A stretch of DNA of 64,000 bases, taken from NCBI RefSeq assembly GCF_002879855.1, contig NZ_PNYB01000001.1, forward strand, positions 124,001 to 188,000, written 5' to 3'. The notes under the pieces are model-generated. The model was not told where the DNA came from. It did no database searches and saw only the letters and a program-made list of their open reading frames with translations. Positions 51,883 to 62,231 of the stretch are shown here, in pieces. The DNA is from Trinickia soli (GTDB lineage: Bacteria; Pseudomonadota; Gammaproteobacteria; Burkholderiales; Burkholderiaceae). Position 1 is the first letter of the stretch, and each line of letters starts with the position of its first letter. The translations under genes were made by a program, and so were the position numbers.

Positions 51883-54800
51883 ATGCAAGCGAACAACGAA
51901 GAAGCCGTCGCCCATCTGCTCGCCGATCTCGTCGAGTATGCGCGGGGGCGCTGGTCCGAGGCGGCATTCGTGCCGATCGAATCGTTCCTGCGCTTCTACT
52001 ACGAGCTCGTCGACACGCAGGATTTGCAAAGCCGGAGCATCGCCGATGCATACGGCGCGGCATTGGCCCATTGGCAGACTGCGCAACGATTCGTGCCCGG
52101 CGCTGCGACGCTGCGCGTCTATAACCCCGTCCTCGATGAACACGGTTGGCATTCCGATCATACGGTCATCGAGATCGTCAACGACGACATGCCCTTTCTC
52201 GTCGATTCGGTGACGATGGAAGTCAATCGTTGCGGCCTGACGCTGCACTCGGCGATCCACCCGGTCTATCGCGTATGGCGGGATGGGCAGGGGGCGATCG
52301 TGCGCATTGAGCCGGGCGGGGCGAGCGGCGACGGTGACAGCGCGGTCGAGGGCTCGCACCTGGAGTCGTTCATTCACTTCGAGATCGATCGCTGCAGCGA
52401 AGCGGTCAAACTCTCGGAACTGCGTGCGAACATTGCGCGCGTGCTGGGCGACGTGCGCGCCGCGGTGGAGGACTGGCCGAAAATGCAGGCGGTCGCCAAG
52501 GAGACGATCAAGGCGCTGGCTGCATCCGAATCGAGCGGCGAGGCATCCGAGGCGCGCGCCTTTCTCGAATGGATGGTGGCCGATCACTTCACGTTCCTGG
52601 GGCTGCGCGATTACGCCCTCGTCCCGTACGAAGGCGATTTCGCGCTGCGCGGCGTGACCGGCACCGGTGCCGGTATCTTGCGCGAGAGCCTGAGGCCGGC
52701 CGATACGCCCGATCTGACGCCGCTGCCGAAAGCCGCCGGCGCGATTATCGGCGAAGACACGCCGATCTTTCTGACGAAGGCGAACTCGCGAGCGACGGTG
52801 CATCGGCCCGGCTATCTCGACTATGTCGGCGTGAAGTTGTTCGGCCCTGACGGAAAGGTGATCGGCGAGCGCCGCATGCTCGGTTTGTACACGTCGACGG
52901 CCTACACGGGCTCGATCAACGATATTCCGATCGTGCGGCGCAAGTGCGCGAACATCGTGCGGCGAGCGGGATTCCTGGCGAAGGGGCATTTGCATAAGTC
53001 GCTCGTCACCGTGCTCGAACAGTATCCGCGCGACGAACTGTTTCAAACGAGCGAAGACGAGCTGTACGACATTGCACTCGGTGTATTGCGCCTGCAGGAA
53101 CACCAGCGCCCGCGTCTGTTCGTGCGACGCGACCGGTTCGAACGATTCGTCTCCTGTTTGATCTTCGTAGCACGCGAGAAATACAACACCGATTTGCGAC
53201 GGCGCATCGCGAAGCTGCTCTCGGGCGCGTTCAACGGGACCAGTGTCGAATTCACGCCGCTGCTTTCCGAGTCACCGCTCGCACGCATTCACATCGTCGT
53301 GCGCACCGCTTCGGGGGGGCTGCCCGAAGTCGACACGCAGGAGTTGGAGAAGCGGCTCGTGCAAGCGACGCGCCGCTGGCAAGACGATCTGGCCGATGCG
53401 CTGCTCGAACGTTTCGGCGAGGAGGAGGGCAATCGCCTGCTGCAACGATACGGCGATTCGTTCCCGGCCGGCTATCGCGAAGACTATGTCGCGCGCACCG
53501 CCGTGCGCGATATCGAACTCATCGAAACGGCCCAGCGCAACGAGACGCTTTCGATGAACCTGTATCGACCGATCGAAGCCGCGCCGCGTGCGTTTCGCTT
53601 CAAGGTCTATCGCACCGGGCAGTCGATCGCGCTCTCGCGCAGCTTGCCGATGCTCGAGCATTTGGGCGTGCGCGTGGACGAAGAGCGTCCGTACCTGATC
53701 GAGCCGCCTGGCGCGGCACCCGCCTGGGTGCATGATTTCGGCCTTGAGCTGACGGATTCCGTCGAATTCGACATCGAGCGCGTGAAGGCGCTGTTCGAAG
53801 AAGCGTTCGCGCGCGTATGGGCGGGCGACGTCGAGAACGACGACTTCAATCGGCTCGTCCTGCGGGCGCAACTTGCGTCCCGCGAGGTGTCGATCTTGCG
53901 CGCCTATGCGAAGTATCTGCGGCAGGTGGGCTCGACGTTCAGCGATGCCTATATCGAGCGCGCCGTGACGGGCAATCCCGCCTTGGCGCGCGGCTTGGTC
54001 GATCTGTTCCTCGTGCGCTTCGATCCGGCGCTGGGCGCTTCGCGGGCCACCCGCACCGAAGCGCTGCTGCAAGGTATCCAATCGGCGCTCGACCAAGTGC
54101 CGAATCTCGACGAAGACCGCATCTTGCGGCAATTCCTCGGCGTCATCAACGCCACCGTGCGAACGAATTATTTTCGGAGAAGCGAAGCGGGTGAGCCGTT
54201 GCCGTACCTGTCGTTCAAGCTCGATCCGTCGCGCGTGCCGGGGTTGCCCGAGCCCAAACCGATGTTCGAGATCTGGGTTTATTCGCCGCGTGTCGAAGGC
54301 GTGCATCTGCGAGGCGGGCGCGTGGCCCGCGGTGGGTTGCGCTGGTCCGACCGCCGCGAGGATTTCCGCACCGAAGTGCTGGGTCTGATGAAAGCGCAGA
54401 TGGTCAAGAATACGGTGATCGTGCCGGTCGGGTCGAAGGGCGGTTTCGTCGTCAAGAATCCGCCCGCGGGCGGCGATCGCGAAGCGGTGATGCGTGAAGG
54501 CATCGCCTGCTATCAGACATTCCTGCGTGGCTTGCTCGATCTCACCGACAATCGCCAGGGCGGTGCGATCGTCAGCCCTCCCGATGTCGTGCGACACGAT
54601 GCCGACGATCCCTACCTCGTCGTCGCCGCCGACAAGGGTACGGCGACGTTCTCCGACTATGCCAACGCGATAGCGCGCCAGTACGGCTTCTGGCTCGACG
54701 ATGCGTTCGCGTCGGGCGGCTCGGTCGGTTACGACCACAAGAAGATGGGCATCACGGCGCGCGGGGCGTGGGAATCCGTGAAGCGGCACTTCCGCGAGAT

Positions 54801-56742
54801 GGGCGTCGATACGCAGAGTAACGATTTCACGGTGGTCGGTATCGGCGATATGTCGGGCGACGTGTTCGGCAACGGCATGTTGCTCTCGCGTCATATCCGG
54901 CTCGTGGCCGCATTCGATCATCGCCATATCTTTCTCGACCCGGACCCGAACCCCGAGACGAGCTTCGCCGAACGCGAGCGGATGTTTGCACTCGAACGAT
55001 CGAGTTGGGCCGATTACGATCAAACGAAGATATCGGCAGGCGGCGGCGTCTTTCCGCGCACGGCCAAGGCCATTCCGGTTTCACCGGCTGTCCAGGCAGT
55101 GCTCGGCATTCAGGCCGCGGCACTGGCGCCGAACGAATTGATTCGCGCGATTCTGCTTGCCCCTGTCGATTTGCTCTATAACGGCGGCATCGGCACCTAT
55201 GTCAAAGCGACGCGCGAAACGCACGCCCAAGTCGGCGATCGCGCGAATGACGGCGTGCGCGTCAACGGTGCGCAGTTGCGTGCGAAAGTCGTCGCCGAGG
55301 GCGGCAACCTCGGGCTCACGCAGCTTGGCCGCATCGAATACGCGCAACAAGGCGGCCGGATCAACACCGATGCAATCGACAATTCGGCCGGCGTCGATTG
55401 CTCCGATCATGAAGTGAACATCAAGATTCTGCTCGGGCTCGTCGTGGCGGACGGCGAGATGACGGAGAAGCAACGCAACGCCTTGCTCGCGGAGATGACC
55501 GACGAGGTCGGGCTGCTCGTCCTGCGTGACAACTATCAACAGACTCAGGCGCTGTCGATCGCCGGACGCTTTGCGCCGGAACTGCTTGACTCGGAAGTCC
55601 GGCTCATGCGTTCGCTCGAACGGCTCGGCCGCTTGAATCGCACGATCGAATTTCTGCCGAGTGACGACGAGATCGCGGAACGCCAGGCGGACAAGCTCGG
55701 TTTGACCTCGCCCGAGCGCGCCGTGCTGCTTGCTTACAGCAAGATGTGGCTGTACGACGAATTGCTCGATTCGAGCCTGCCCGAAGATCCGCTCGTCGCG
55801 GACATGCTGCGCGAGTATTTTCCGAAGCCGCTGCAGATACGCTTTGCCGATGCCGCCGCACGGCATCCGCTCAAGCGCGAAATTCTCGCGACGCACCTCG
55901 CCAACGCACTCGTGAACCGGGTAGGCTGCGCATTTATCTATCGGCTGCAGGAAGAGACCGACGCCAAGCTCAGCGATATTGTGCATGCCTGCATCATGGC
56001 GCGCGATGTCTTCGATATCAACGATCTATGGTTGCGCATCGACGCGCTCGACAATCGCGTGGGCGACGACGTGCAGGCGCGCATGTTCGTCGACGTCGCG
56101 CGGCTCGTCGAACGCGCGGCGCTCTGGTTCCTGCGACAATTGCAGACTTCGAAAGTCGAACGCGACAGCGAGGGCGTCGCCGCGTTGATCGAGCGATGCC
56201 GGGAGGCGGCGGCGCGATTGACTCCGCGTTTGCCGGCGCTGTTGCCGGCCGCAGAGTTGGCTGCGCTCGACGAGCGGCGGCGCGTGCTCGAAGAGGCCGC
56301 CGTCGATGGCGATCTGGCTGCGCGCGTCGCGAGCGGGGAGATTTCTGTCGCGGTGCTCGATATCGCCGAGGTGGCATCGAGCGTCGCCAGACCGCTCGAA
56401 CTCGTGGCAGGCGTCTATTTCGCACTGGGTACGATGCTCGATTACGCGTTCATCGGCGAGCGCGCGAGCGCGTTGCCCACGCACACGCATTGGGACATGC
56501 TTGCCCGCGCAGCCGCATTGGCCGAATTGGCGAGGCTCAAGCGCACACTGACCGCGAGTGCGCTTGCTCATGCACCCGAGCGGGCATCGGCCGACGCGAT
56601 CGCGGCGGCGTGGCGCGAGCAGCGCGCGCCGCAACTCGATCGCTTTGCGCATCTGATCGCCGAGCAGCGCGCGTCCGGTGGCGCGAGCCTGTCGATGCTG
56701 CTCGTGCTCGTACGTGAAATGGCGGTTTTGGAACGGGGATGA
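51883..56742 (+). CDS. Large NAD-specific glutamate dehydrogenase (180-kDa class)
   Basis: A 1619-residue enzyme that oxidatively deaminates glutamate to 2-oxoglutarate and ammonia with NAD. The N-terminal 700 residues hold the ACT-like and helical regulatory domains of this class. The catalytic region includes GGLRWSDRREDFRTEVLGLM, PVGSKGGFVVKNPP with the catalytic Lys852, and GIGDMSGDVFGNGMLLS. The C-terminus is helical. Length matches the 180-kDa class (about 1600 residues). GGAGG lies 5-8 bases before the ATG. The stop overlaps an in-frame ATG of selD, so the two are adjacent or coupled. Together with gabT-gabD it gives a route for GABA-derived nitrogen. Confidence 0.95.
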   Translation: MQANNEEAVAHLLADLVEYARGRWSEAAFVPIESFLRFYYELVDTQDLQSRSIADAYGAALAHWQTAQRFVPGAATLRVYNPVLDEHGWHSDHTVIEIVNDDMPFLVDSVTMEVNRCGLTLHSAIHPVYRVWRDGQGAIVRIEPGGASGDGDSAVEGSHLESFIHFEIDRCSEAVKLSELRANIARVLGDVRAAVEDWPKMQAVAKETIKALAASESSGEASEARAFLEWMVADHFTFLGLRDYALVPYEGDFALRGVTGTGAGILRESLRPADTPDLTPLPKAAGAIIGEDTPIFLTKANSRATVHRPGYLDYVGVKLFGPDGKVIGERRMLGLYTSTAYTGSINDIPIVRRKCANIVRRAGFLAKGHLHKSLVTVLEQYPRDELFQTSEDELYDIALGVLRLQEHQRPRLFVRRDRFERFVSCLIFVAREKYNTDLRRRIAKLLSGAFNGTSVEFTPLLSESPLARIHIVVRTASGGLPEVDTQELEKRLVQATRRWQDDLADALLERFGEEEGNRLLQRYGDSFPAGYREDYVARTAVRDIELIETAQRNETLSMNLYRPIEAAPRAFRFKVYRTGQSIALSRSLPMLEHLGVRVDEERPYLIEPPGAAPAWVHDFGLELTDSVEFDIERVKALFEEAFARVWAGDVENDDFNRLVLRAQLASREVSILRAYAKYLRQVGSTFSDAYIERAVTGNPALARGLVDLFLVRFDPALGASRATRTEALLQGIQSALDQVPNLDEDRILRQFLGVINATVRTNYFRRSEAGEPLPYLSFKLDPSRVPGLPEPKPMFEIWVYSPRVEGVHLRGGRVARGGLRWSDRREDFRTEVLGLMKAQMVKNTVIVPVGSKGGFVVKNPPAGGDREAVMREGIACYQTFLRGLLDLTDNRQGGAIVSPPDVVRHDADDPYLVVAADKGTATFSDYANAIARQYGFWLDDAFASGGSVGYDHKKMGITARGAWESVKRHFREMGVDTQSNDFTVVGIGDMSGDVFGNGMLLSRHIRLVAAFDHRHIFLDPDPNPETSFAERERMFALERSSWADYDQTKISAGGGVFPRTAKAIPVSPAVQAVLGIQAAALAPNELIRAILLAPVDLLYNGGIGTYVKATRETHAQVGDRANDGVRVNGAQLRAKVVAEGGNLGLTQLGRIEYAQQGGRINTDAIDNSAGVDCSDHEVNIKILLGLVVADGEMTEKQRNALLAEMTDEVGLLVLRDNYQQTQALSIAGRFAPELLDSEVRLMRSLERLGRLNRTIEFLPSDDEIAERQADKLGLTSPERAVLLAYSKMWLYDELLDSSLPEDPLVADMLREYFPKPLQIRFADAAARHPLKREILATHLANALVNRVGCAFIYRLQEETDAKLSDIVHACIMARDVFDINDLWLRIDALDNRVGDDVQARMFVDVARLVERAALWFLRQLQTSKVERDSEGVAALIERCREAAARLTPRLPALLPAAELAALDERRRVLEEAAVDGDLAARVASGEISVAVLDIAEVASSVARPLELVAGVYFALGTMLDYAFIGERASALPTHTHWDMLARAAALAELARLKRTLTASALAHAPERASADAIAAAWREQRAPQLDRFAHLIAEQRASGGASLSMLLVLVREMAVLERG

Positions 56743-56753
56743 AGAAGGAACGT

Positions 56754-57836
56754 ATGAACGATAGACACGACGAAAACCACGCAGGCACGCAGGCACCGCG
56801 CTTGACGAGCCTTTCGCACGGCGGTGGCTGCGGTTGCAAGATTGCGCCCGGTGTGCTCGCACAGTTGCTGGCCGCTCAACCTGCCAGCTCAACTGCCGCC
56901 GTGTTTCCGAATCTGCTCGTGGGCAGGGAAACGGCCGACGATGCCGCCGTCTATCGCCTCAACGACGAGCAGGCGATCGTGGCGACGACCGATTTTTTCG
57001 TGCCCATCGTCGACGACCCTTACGACTTCGGCCGTATTGCCGCAACCAACGCGTTGTCTGATCTTTACGCAATGGGCGCGCGCCCGATCCTCGCGCTCGC
57101 GCTCGTGGCAATGCCGATCAACGTGCTGCCGCGTGAAACCATCGCGGCTATCTTGCGCGGCGGCGAAAGCGTGTGTGCGGATGCCGGCATTCCGATTGCG
57201 GGCGGTCATTCGATCGATTCGGTCGAACCGATTTACGGGTTGGCGGCGCTTGGCGTCGTGCATCCCGCACACGTCAAGCGCAATTCGACAGCGTGCGAGG
57301 GCGACGTGCTCGTACTCGGCAAGCCGCTCGGCGTCGGTGTGCTGTCGGCGGCCTTGAAGAAGGGCGAGCTCGACGAGCGCGGCTATGCGGCGATGATCGA
57401 CGCGACGACCCGGCTGAACCGCCCCGGCATCGCGCTTGCCGCGTTGCCGGGCGTGCATGCGCTGACCGACGTGACCGGCTTCGGCCTGCTCGGCCATGTG
57501 CTCGAGTTGGCGCGCGGTGCAAATCTTGGGATTCGTCTGCGGTATCGGGATCTGCCTCTGCTTGCGGGCGTCGAAACGTTGGCTGCGCGTGGCATCGTGA
57601 CCGGGGCGTCGGCGCGCAACTGGGCCTCGTATGGCGAGGATATCGAACTCGCCGCGGATTTGCCCCAGGTGGCACGTTCATTGCTGACGGATCCCCAGAC
57701 TTCGGGCGGTCTGCTCGTGGCGTGTGCGCCGGGCGCCGTGGAAGAGGTGCTCGCCTGCTTCCGCGCCGATGGTTTTGCCGACGCCGCCGTGATCGGTGAA
57801 GTGATCGGCGGGCAGCCGCGCGTAGCCGTGGCTTGA
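56754..57836 (+). CDS. selD: Selenophosphate synthetase (selenide, water dikinase)
   Basis: A 360-residue enzyme that makes selenophosphate from selenide and ATP. The N-terminal loop HGGGCGCK has Cys26 at the catalytic position and Lys29; it is the Cys form, not the selenocysteine form. ATTDFFVPIVDDPYDFGRIA, read as TTDFFVPIVDDPYDFGRIA, and DVTGFGLLGH complete the ATP-grasp-like family pattern. Selenophosphate feeds the mnmH enzyme at 16689. No selA or selB gene is seen in this window. The ATG at 56754 has AAGGAA upstream; an ATG at 56739 overlaps the glutamate dehydrogenase stop and is an alternative. Confidence 0.94.
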   Translation: MNDRHDENHAGTQAPRLTSLSHGGGCGCKIAPGVLAQLLAAQPASSTAAVFPNLLVGRETADDAAVYRLNDEQAIVATTDFFVPIVDDPYDFGRIAATNALSDLYAMGARPILALALVAMPINVLPRETIAAILRGGESVCADAGIPIAGGHSIDSVEPIYGLAALGVVHPAHVKRNSTACEGDVLVLGKPLGVGVLSAALKKGELDERGYAAMIDATTRLNRPGIALAALPGVHALTDVTGFGLLGHVLELARGANLGIRLRYRDLPLLAGVETLAARGIVTGASARNWASYGEDIELAADLPQVARSLLTDPQTSGGLLVACAPGAVEEVLACFRADGFADAAVIGEVIGGQPRVAVA

Positions 57837-57869
57837 ACGTGGATTGAATATGGCTTAAGGGTCAGAGCG

Positions 57870-57887
57870 GGGCGTCGCCCGGCTTTT
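57870..57887 (+). terminator. Weak terminator-like hairpin after selD
   Basis: GGGC-GTC-GCCC followed by GGCTTTT lies about 35 bp after the selD stop. The loop is only three bases and the U-tract is short, so function is uncertain. Confidence 0.3.
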
Positions 57888-57989
57888 GCGGATCGTTTGG
57901 GTGAGAACGAAGTCAGATGAGGATCGAGCGAGCCGCGGCGTGTCCGCGGTGCTCCCGATCCGTCGTTGCTGTTTCTTCCTCACGTCTCT

Positions 57990-60503
57990 ATGCGCAAATC
58001 ACTGTTCGTCAACCTGCTTCTCCTCTTTGTCAGTCTCTCGTCCGCGTATGCTGCGCCGGCATCGACGCCGGCCGCGGCCCAACCGGTCTCCAATCCTTCC
58101 AGTGTGGTGCTGACGCCCGATCAGGCCAAGCACGCGCTGCAGGTGCTCGGCGATCCGAAATCACGCTCGCAGATGGAAGATACGCTGCGCGCGATCGCAG
58201 CGGCCGGGGCGTTGGCCACCCCGCCTGCCGCGAGCGCGGCGGCACCGGCCAGCTCGGCGTCGGGCGTGCTGTCGGCGATCGCTTCGAACGGGCTCGTCTC
58301 GCAGGTTGCGCATCAGAGCGTCCACGGCCTGCGCGAGATCGGTGCTTCACTGCGTCACTCGACTGCTGCGTTGCTCGATGTGCGTTCGGTGCGCGTATGG
58401 TGGGCCTACGAGATGACGAGCAAGGAGGGCCGCGCGCAGATGGAGCAGCTGGCCGAGACGCTCGCGGCGACGTTCGTTCCTGCCTGGCTTGCCGGTTGGC
58501 TGGTGTACTTACTGCTGCGCAAGCGCGTACGAACGCTGGCCGTAGGCGCTTCCCGCGAGGCTGGTCCCGAGGGCGTCGCGGAAAGCGAAGGTCCGCCCAA
58601 CAGCGCGGAAGACGGCGCCAACGCGCGAGCCGATGCGGCGGTCCGGTACCTCAACGCAAACGTGCCGGCGACGAGTATCGACGAGAACGCCATGCGCGCC
58701 GCCCGCACACAGCGCAACGCAGCGCATGCAGGGCGGAATTGGTCGCTGCTGCAGCGCCTGCCTTATGCGCTGCTGCACACGTTGCTGCAAGCGCTGCCGC
58801 TTGCGGCATTCGTGGGCGTGGCAATGGTCGCCATGTCATTGCTGACCGATGATGGAACGCCCGAAGCCGACGTCGTGGAAGCCATCATCGAAATTTATGC
58901 GGTGGCCCGCGCCGTGGCGCTCGCGAGCGGGTTCTTGTTCGCATGCGATGCACCAAGATTGCGGATGCTGCCGCTCGGCGACACATGGGCTGCGTTCGGT
59001 CAGCGTTGGATGCTGCGCCTCGTGATCGTGCTCGGCATCGGCGTTGCGATGGCCGAAGCACCCGTGCCCCTGGGGCTGACCGACGAAGCGCATCTCGGCA
59101 TTGCGAAGGCGGTGGCCCTCGTCGGCCACGTCATGATCGCGGTCTTGATCCTGCAGATTCGCCGCCCCGTCGCCGCATGGCTGCGTAGCAAGTGCGCACA
59201 GTCGCGAGCGCTGCGATTCTTTGCGAACTGGCTCGCCGATATATGGGCACCCCTTGCGGTGTTCCTCGTCATGGCGCTGTGGTTCATTTGGGCGCTCGAT
59301 GTCCGCAACGGCTATCGAGTGTTGCTCGAGCATGGCGGTCTTTCATTGCTGATTCTCATCGGGGCGCGCGTTGTCGCGATTGTCACGTTCGGTCTGCTCG
59401 GCAGCATGTTCGGCAATCAAAATGACAGCACCCGGTCCGTCGCCTTGCAGCGCGCGCAGCGTTATTACCCGCTGTTTCGACGTATCGTTTGGCTCGCGAT
59501 CATCATCGCGGCGGTGACCCTGATCTCGTTGGTGTGGAACATCCATATCTGGCAGGTATTTACTCGCAATTTCCTGGGGCGCCGGCTCGCGTCGGCGTGC
59601 ACGACCATTGCCATTGCGGCTTTTGTCGCGATCCTCGTCTGGGAGGCGATCAACGTTTCGATCGAACGGCGGCTGCGCGCGTGGACCGATGCGGGCGACC
59701 TCATGCGCGCGGCGCGCTTGCGCACCTTGCTGCCGATGCTTCGTTCAGCGTTGATGATCGGCATCGGACTCATCATGGGGCTGACCGGCCTGAGCGAACT
59801 CGGCGTCAACATCGGACCGCTATTGGCCGGTGCGAGCGTGTTCGGCGTCGCCCTGGGTCTGGGCGCGCAGAAAGTCATGCAGGACTTTCTCACGGGCACG
59901 TTCCTATTGATGGAAAACGCCATGCAGGTTGGCGATTGGGTCACGCTGGCGGGCCTGTCGGGGACGGTCGAATATTTGTCGATCCGAACGGTGCGTTTGC
60001 GCGGCGGGGACGGCGCACTGCATACGGTACCGTTCAGCTCCGTTTCGACGGTGACCAATTCGAACCGGGGGCTGGGCAATGCCGCGGTCAGGGTCAGCAT
60101 CGCATATGGTCAGGACATTGATCTGGCCGTGCGCACGTTGAGCGAAATCGGTGCGGCGTTGCGCGAAGACCCGAAGTTCAAAGACGGCATCCTCAGCGAC
60201 TTCAGTTTCTGGGGCGTCGACCAGGTGGACGGCTCGATGATTACGCTGCTCGGCCAGCTTCAATGCCGTGATACGGCGCGCTGGCCGATCCAACGCGAGT
60301 TCAATCGACGCATCGCGGAAATGTTTCACGAGCGCGGTATCGTCATTGCCAATCCCCTGCGTAATGTGCTCGTGCCCGGTGAAGGCGCGAAGGCGAACGG
60401 CGACGCAGTCGAGCCCGATGAACGAGTGCAGGCGAGCGAAGGCGGGGACAACACGCGGCCGAACGAACAGCAGCGCGCCAGACCCCCGTCGACAGGCACG
60501 TGA
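57990..60503 (+). CDS. YbiO-type (MscM-like) mechanosensitive ion channel family protein
   Basis: An 837-residue inner-membrane protein. A signal peptide (cleavage near AYAAP, residue 22) is followed by a low-complexity periplasmic segment, then about ten hydrophobic helices. The conserved MscS core near residues 590-800 has the pore helix LLAGASVFGVALGLGAQKVM and FLTGTFLLMENAMQVGDWV, then the beta domain. The size and extra helices match the large YbiO class rather than small MscS. The C-terminal 35 residues are polar and disordered. The ATG at 57990 fits the signal peptide but lacks a clear ribosome site. It would protect against osmotic downshift. Confidence 0.92.
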   Translation: MRKSLFVNLLLLFVSLSSAYAAPASTPAAAQPVSNPSSVVLTPDQAKHALQVLGDPKSRSQMEDTLRAIAAAGALATPPAASAAAPASSASGVLSAIASNGLVSQVAHQSVHGLREIGASLRHSTAALLDVRSVRVWWAYEMTSKEGRAQMEQLAETLAATFVPAWLAGWLVYLLLRKRVRTLAVGASREAGPEGVAESEGPPNSAEDGANARADAAVRYLNANVPATSIDENAMRAARTQRNAAHAGRNWSLLQRLPYALLHTLLQALPLAAFVGVAMVAMSLLTDDGTPEADVVEAIIEIYAVARAVALASGFLFACDAPRLRMLPLGDTWAAFGQRWMLRLVIVLGIGVAMAEAPVPLGLTDEAHLGIAKAVALVGHVMIAVLILQIRRPVAAWLRSKCAQSRALRFFANWLADIWAPLAVFLVMALWFIWALDVRNGYRVLLEHGGLSLLILIGARVVAIVTFGLLGSMFGNQNDSTRSVALQRAQRYYPLFRRIVWLAIIIAAVTLISLVWNIHIWQVFTRNFLGRRLASACTTIAIAAFVAILVWEAINVSIERRLRAWTDAGDLMRAARLRTLLPMLRSALMIGIGLIMGLTGLSELGVNIGPLLAGASVFGVALGLGAQKVMQDFLTGTFLLMENAMQVGDWVTLAGLSGTVEYLSIRTVRLRGGDGALHTVPFSSVSTVTNSNRGLGNAAVRVSIAYGQDIDLAVRTLSEIGAALREDPKFKDGILSDFSFWGVDQVDGSMITLLGQLQCRDTARWPIQREFNRRIAEMFHERGIVIANPLRNVLVPGEGAKANGDAVEPDERVQASEGGDNTRPNEQQRARPPSTGT

Positions 60504-60592
60504 CGAATGGCGGGCGCCCGCTATACTGGCGCGCGCAGCACCAGCATCAGCGAGCGGTTCTCTCCAACAAGTAACGAATCCAAGGAGCGCCC

Positions 60593-61654
60593 ATGCTTAG
60601 TCGCACCCTTTTGTCGATCGGCGCCATTGCGCTGACAGCCTGCGCGGCCACGGCCTCGAGTGCGCAGGACAATGACACCGCCTTTGCCGAATCCGGGCCG
60701 CACGGCAGGCACGTCAAAGTCATGATCATTTCGATGTTTGCACCTGAAGGACAGGTCTGGCTCGATCATCTGGGCCCGTGGGAGTCGATTCCCGTTGCCG
60801 GTCTTTCGCCCGACTACCCCGACGTGCATTGCAACAAGCAAGACATCTGCGTCATGACGACGGGCATGGGGCACGCGAATGCGGCCGCCTCGACGATGGC
60901 GCTGACGTTTTCGCCGCGCTTCAACCTGCGCCATACCTACTTCATGATTGCGGGCATCGCGGGTATCGACCCGGCGCAAGGGACGCTCGGTTCCGCCGCA
61001 TGGGCGAAATATCTCGTCGACTTCGGGATTCAATGGGAGCTCGATGCCCGTGAGATCCCGGCGGGATGGAAGACCGGCTATCTCGGCATCAATACGACGA
61101 GCCCCGATCAAAAGCCGCCGCTCGATTACAAGACCGAGGTGTTCCAACTGAACGCGCAACTGGCCGATGCGGCCTATGCGCTCTCGCGCAACGTCGTGCT
61201 GACCGACAGCGCGCAAGCGCAAGCGGCTCGGGCGAAGTTCAGCTACGCGCCCGCCAATCAGCCGCCTTCCGTTATCCAATGCGACACGCTGGCCGGAGAC
61301 ACATGGTTCTCGGGTACCGACCTAGGGCAGCGCGCGCGCGATTGGACCAAAATCATGACGGACGGCAAGGGCAAGTACTGCACGACCCAGCAGGAAGACA
61401 ACGCCACGTTCGAAGCCTTGACGCGGGCTGCAAACGCGCATCGGGTGGATCTATCGCGCGTTGCCGTGTTGCGGACGGGCTCCGATTTCGACCGCCCATA
61501 CGCCGGGCAAACGAGCGCCGACAACCTGCTCAACTACCAGGCGCAGGGCGGCTTCCCGTTGGCCATCGCGAACCTGTACCTGACGGGCAACCCGCTCGTG
61601 CAGGACATTGCGACGCATTGGGGGCAATGGCGCGAAGGCGTGCCGCAGCGCTGA
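60593..61654 (+). CDS. Purine nucleoside permease (NUP) family protein
   Basis: A 353-residue exported protein of the NUP family, first described as a fungal purine nucleoside carrier but with a phosphorylase-like fold. A signal peptide with a possible lipobox (TACA, residue 17) begins the protein. ICVMTTGMGHANAAASTMAL and FMIAGIAGIDPAQGTLGSAA are the nucleoside-phosphorylase-like signature, and FDRPYAGQTSADNLLNY is the C-terminal one. It has no membrane helices beyond the signal, so it is more likely a periplasmic nucleoside-binding or cleaving protein than a permease. AAGGAG precedes the ATG. Confidence 0.88.
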   Translation: MLSRTLLSIGAIALTACAATASSAQDNDTAFAESGPHGRHVKVMIISMFAPEGQVWLDHLGPWESIPVAGLSPDYPDVHCNKQDICVMTTGMGHANAAASTMALTFSPRFNLRHTYFMIAGIAGIDPAQGTLGSAAWAKYLVDFGIQWELDAREIPAGWKTGYLGINTTSPDQKPPLDYKTEVFQLNAQLADAAYALSRNVVLTDSAQAQAARAKFSYAPANQPPSVIQCDTLAGDTWFSGTDLGQRARDWTKIMTDGKGKYCTTQQEDNATFEALTRAANAHRVDLSRVAVLRTGSDFDRPYAGQTSADNLLNYQAQGGFPLAIANLYLTGNPLVQDIATHWGQWREGVPQR

Positions 61655-61663
61655 GCCCGTCAA

Positions 61664-61688
61664 CCGCGGCGGCGCTTTGCCGCCGCGG
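61664..61688 (+). terminator. GC-rich hairpin after the NUP gene
   Basis: CCGCGGCGGC/GCCGCCGCGG form a perfect 10-bp stem with a GCTTT loop, 10 bp past the stop codon. No U-tract follows on either strand, so it may act as a mRNA 3'-end stabiliser or a Rho-dependent site. Confidence 0.5.
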
Positions 61689-61790
61689 CCGAAACGACGT
61701 CCAGACGGGCGTGTCGCTGTCCCAATGATCGAGCATGGAAGGCGCTACGTCGAACATTCAGGATTCCTTTTGTTTAGGAGGACTCAGTGG

Positions 61791-62090
61791 TTACTGACCG
61801 GCGCGGGCCAGCTTGATCCGCGCGCTGCCGTCTTCCTGCAGTGCGACGCGGGCCGCTTGCGTTTGGCCTTCGAGGCTCAGGTTCGGATAGCTTTGCTTGT
61901 TGATCGAAGCGAGCGTGCCGTCTTGCCGCGCGGCCACGAGTTCCGCGCGTACTTCTTCACGCGTTTTGCTGCTCTTGCCGATCCACGATTGGTCTTGGTA
62001 GGTGCCGTTATGGCCGATGCCGCCGTCGGCAAACGCGGCCGTGCTGGCGAAGAGGGATACGAAAAGGGCGGCTGTGAGAGTGCGCTTCAT
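61791..62090 (-). CDS. Secreted DUF4148 family protein (second copy)
   Basis: A 99-residue exported protein. The signal peptide ends after AAFA (residue 21). The DUF4148 core is KTREEVRAELVAARQDGTL followed by a short Ser/Gln-rich tail. It is shorter than the paralogue at 31708 and lacks its Gly-rich C-terminus. CAGGAG is well placed before the ATG at 62090. It is convergent with the NUP gene. Family function is unknown. Confidence 0.87.
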   Translation of the reverse strand: MKRTLTAALFVSLFASTAAFADGGIGHNGTYQDQSWIGKSSKTREEVRAELVAARQDGTLASINKQSYPNLSLEGQTQAARVALQEDGSARIKLARAGQ

Positions 62091-62231
62091 GATGTGCTCC
62101 TGTCTTGGTCTGCTGCGGCACCGACGATCGGCGTCGCGACAGGAGCAAATGTAGGCGCTGGCGGAATCGGGATAAACCCGGATCGTGCGAATTAATTTGT
62201 CGGCCTGGCGAAACAATCGAATCCGTCGACG

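Noticed and set aside
53272-55023. Minus-strand frame of about 580 codons inside the glutamate dehydrogenase gene
   Set aside because: Shadow frame with typical GC-rich antisense composition and no motif.
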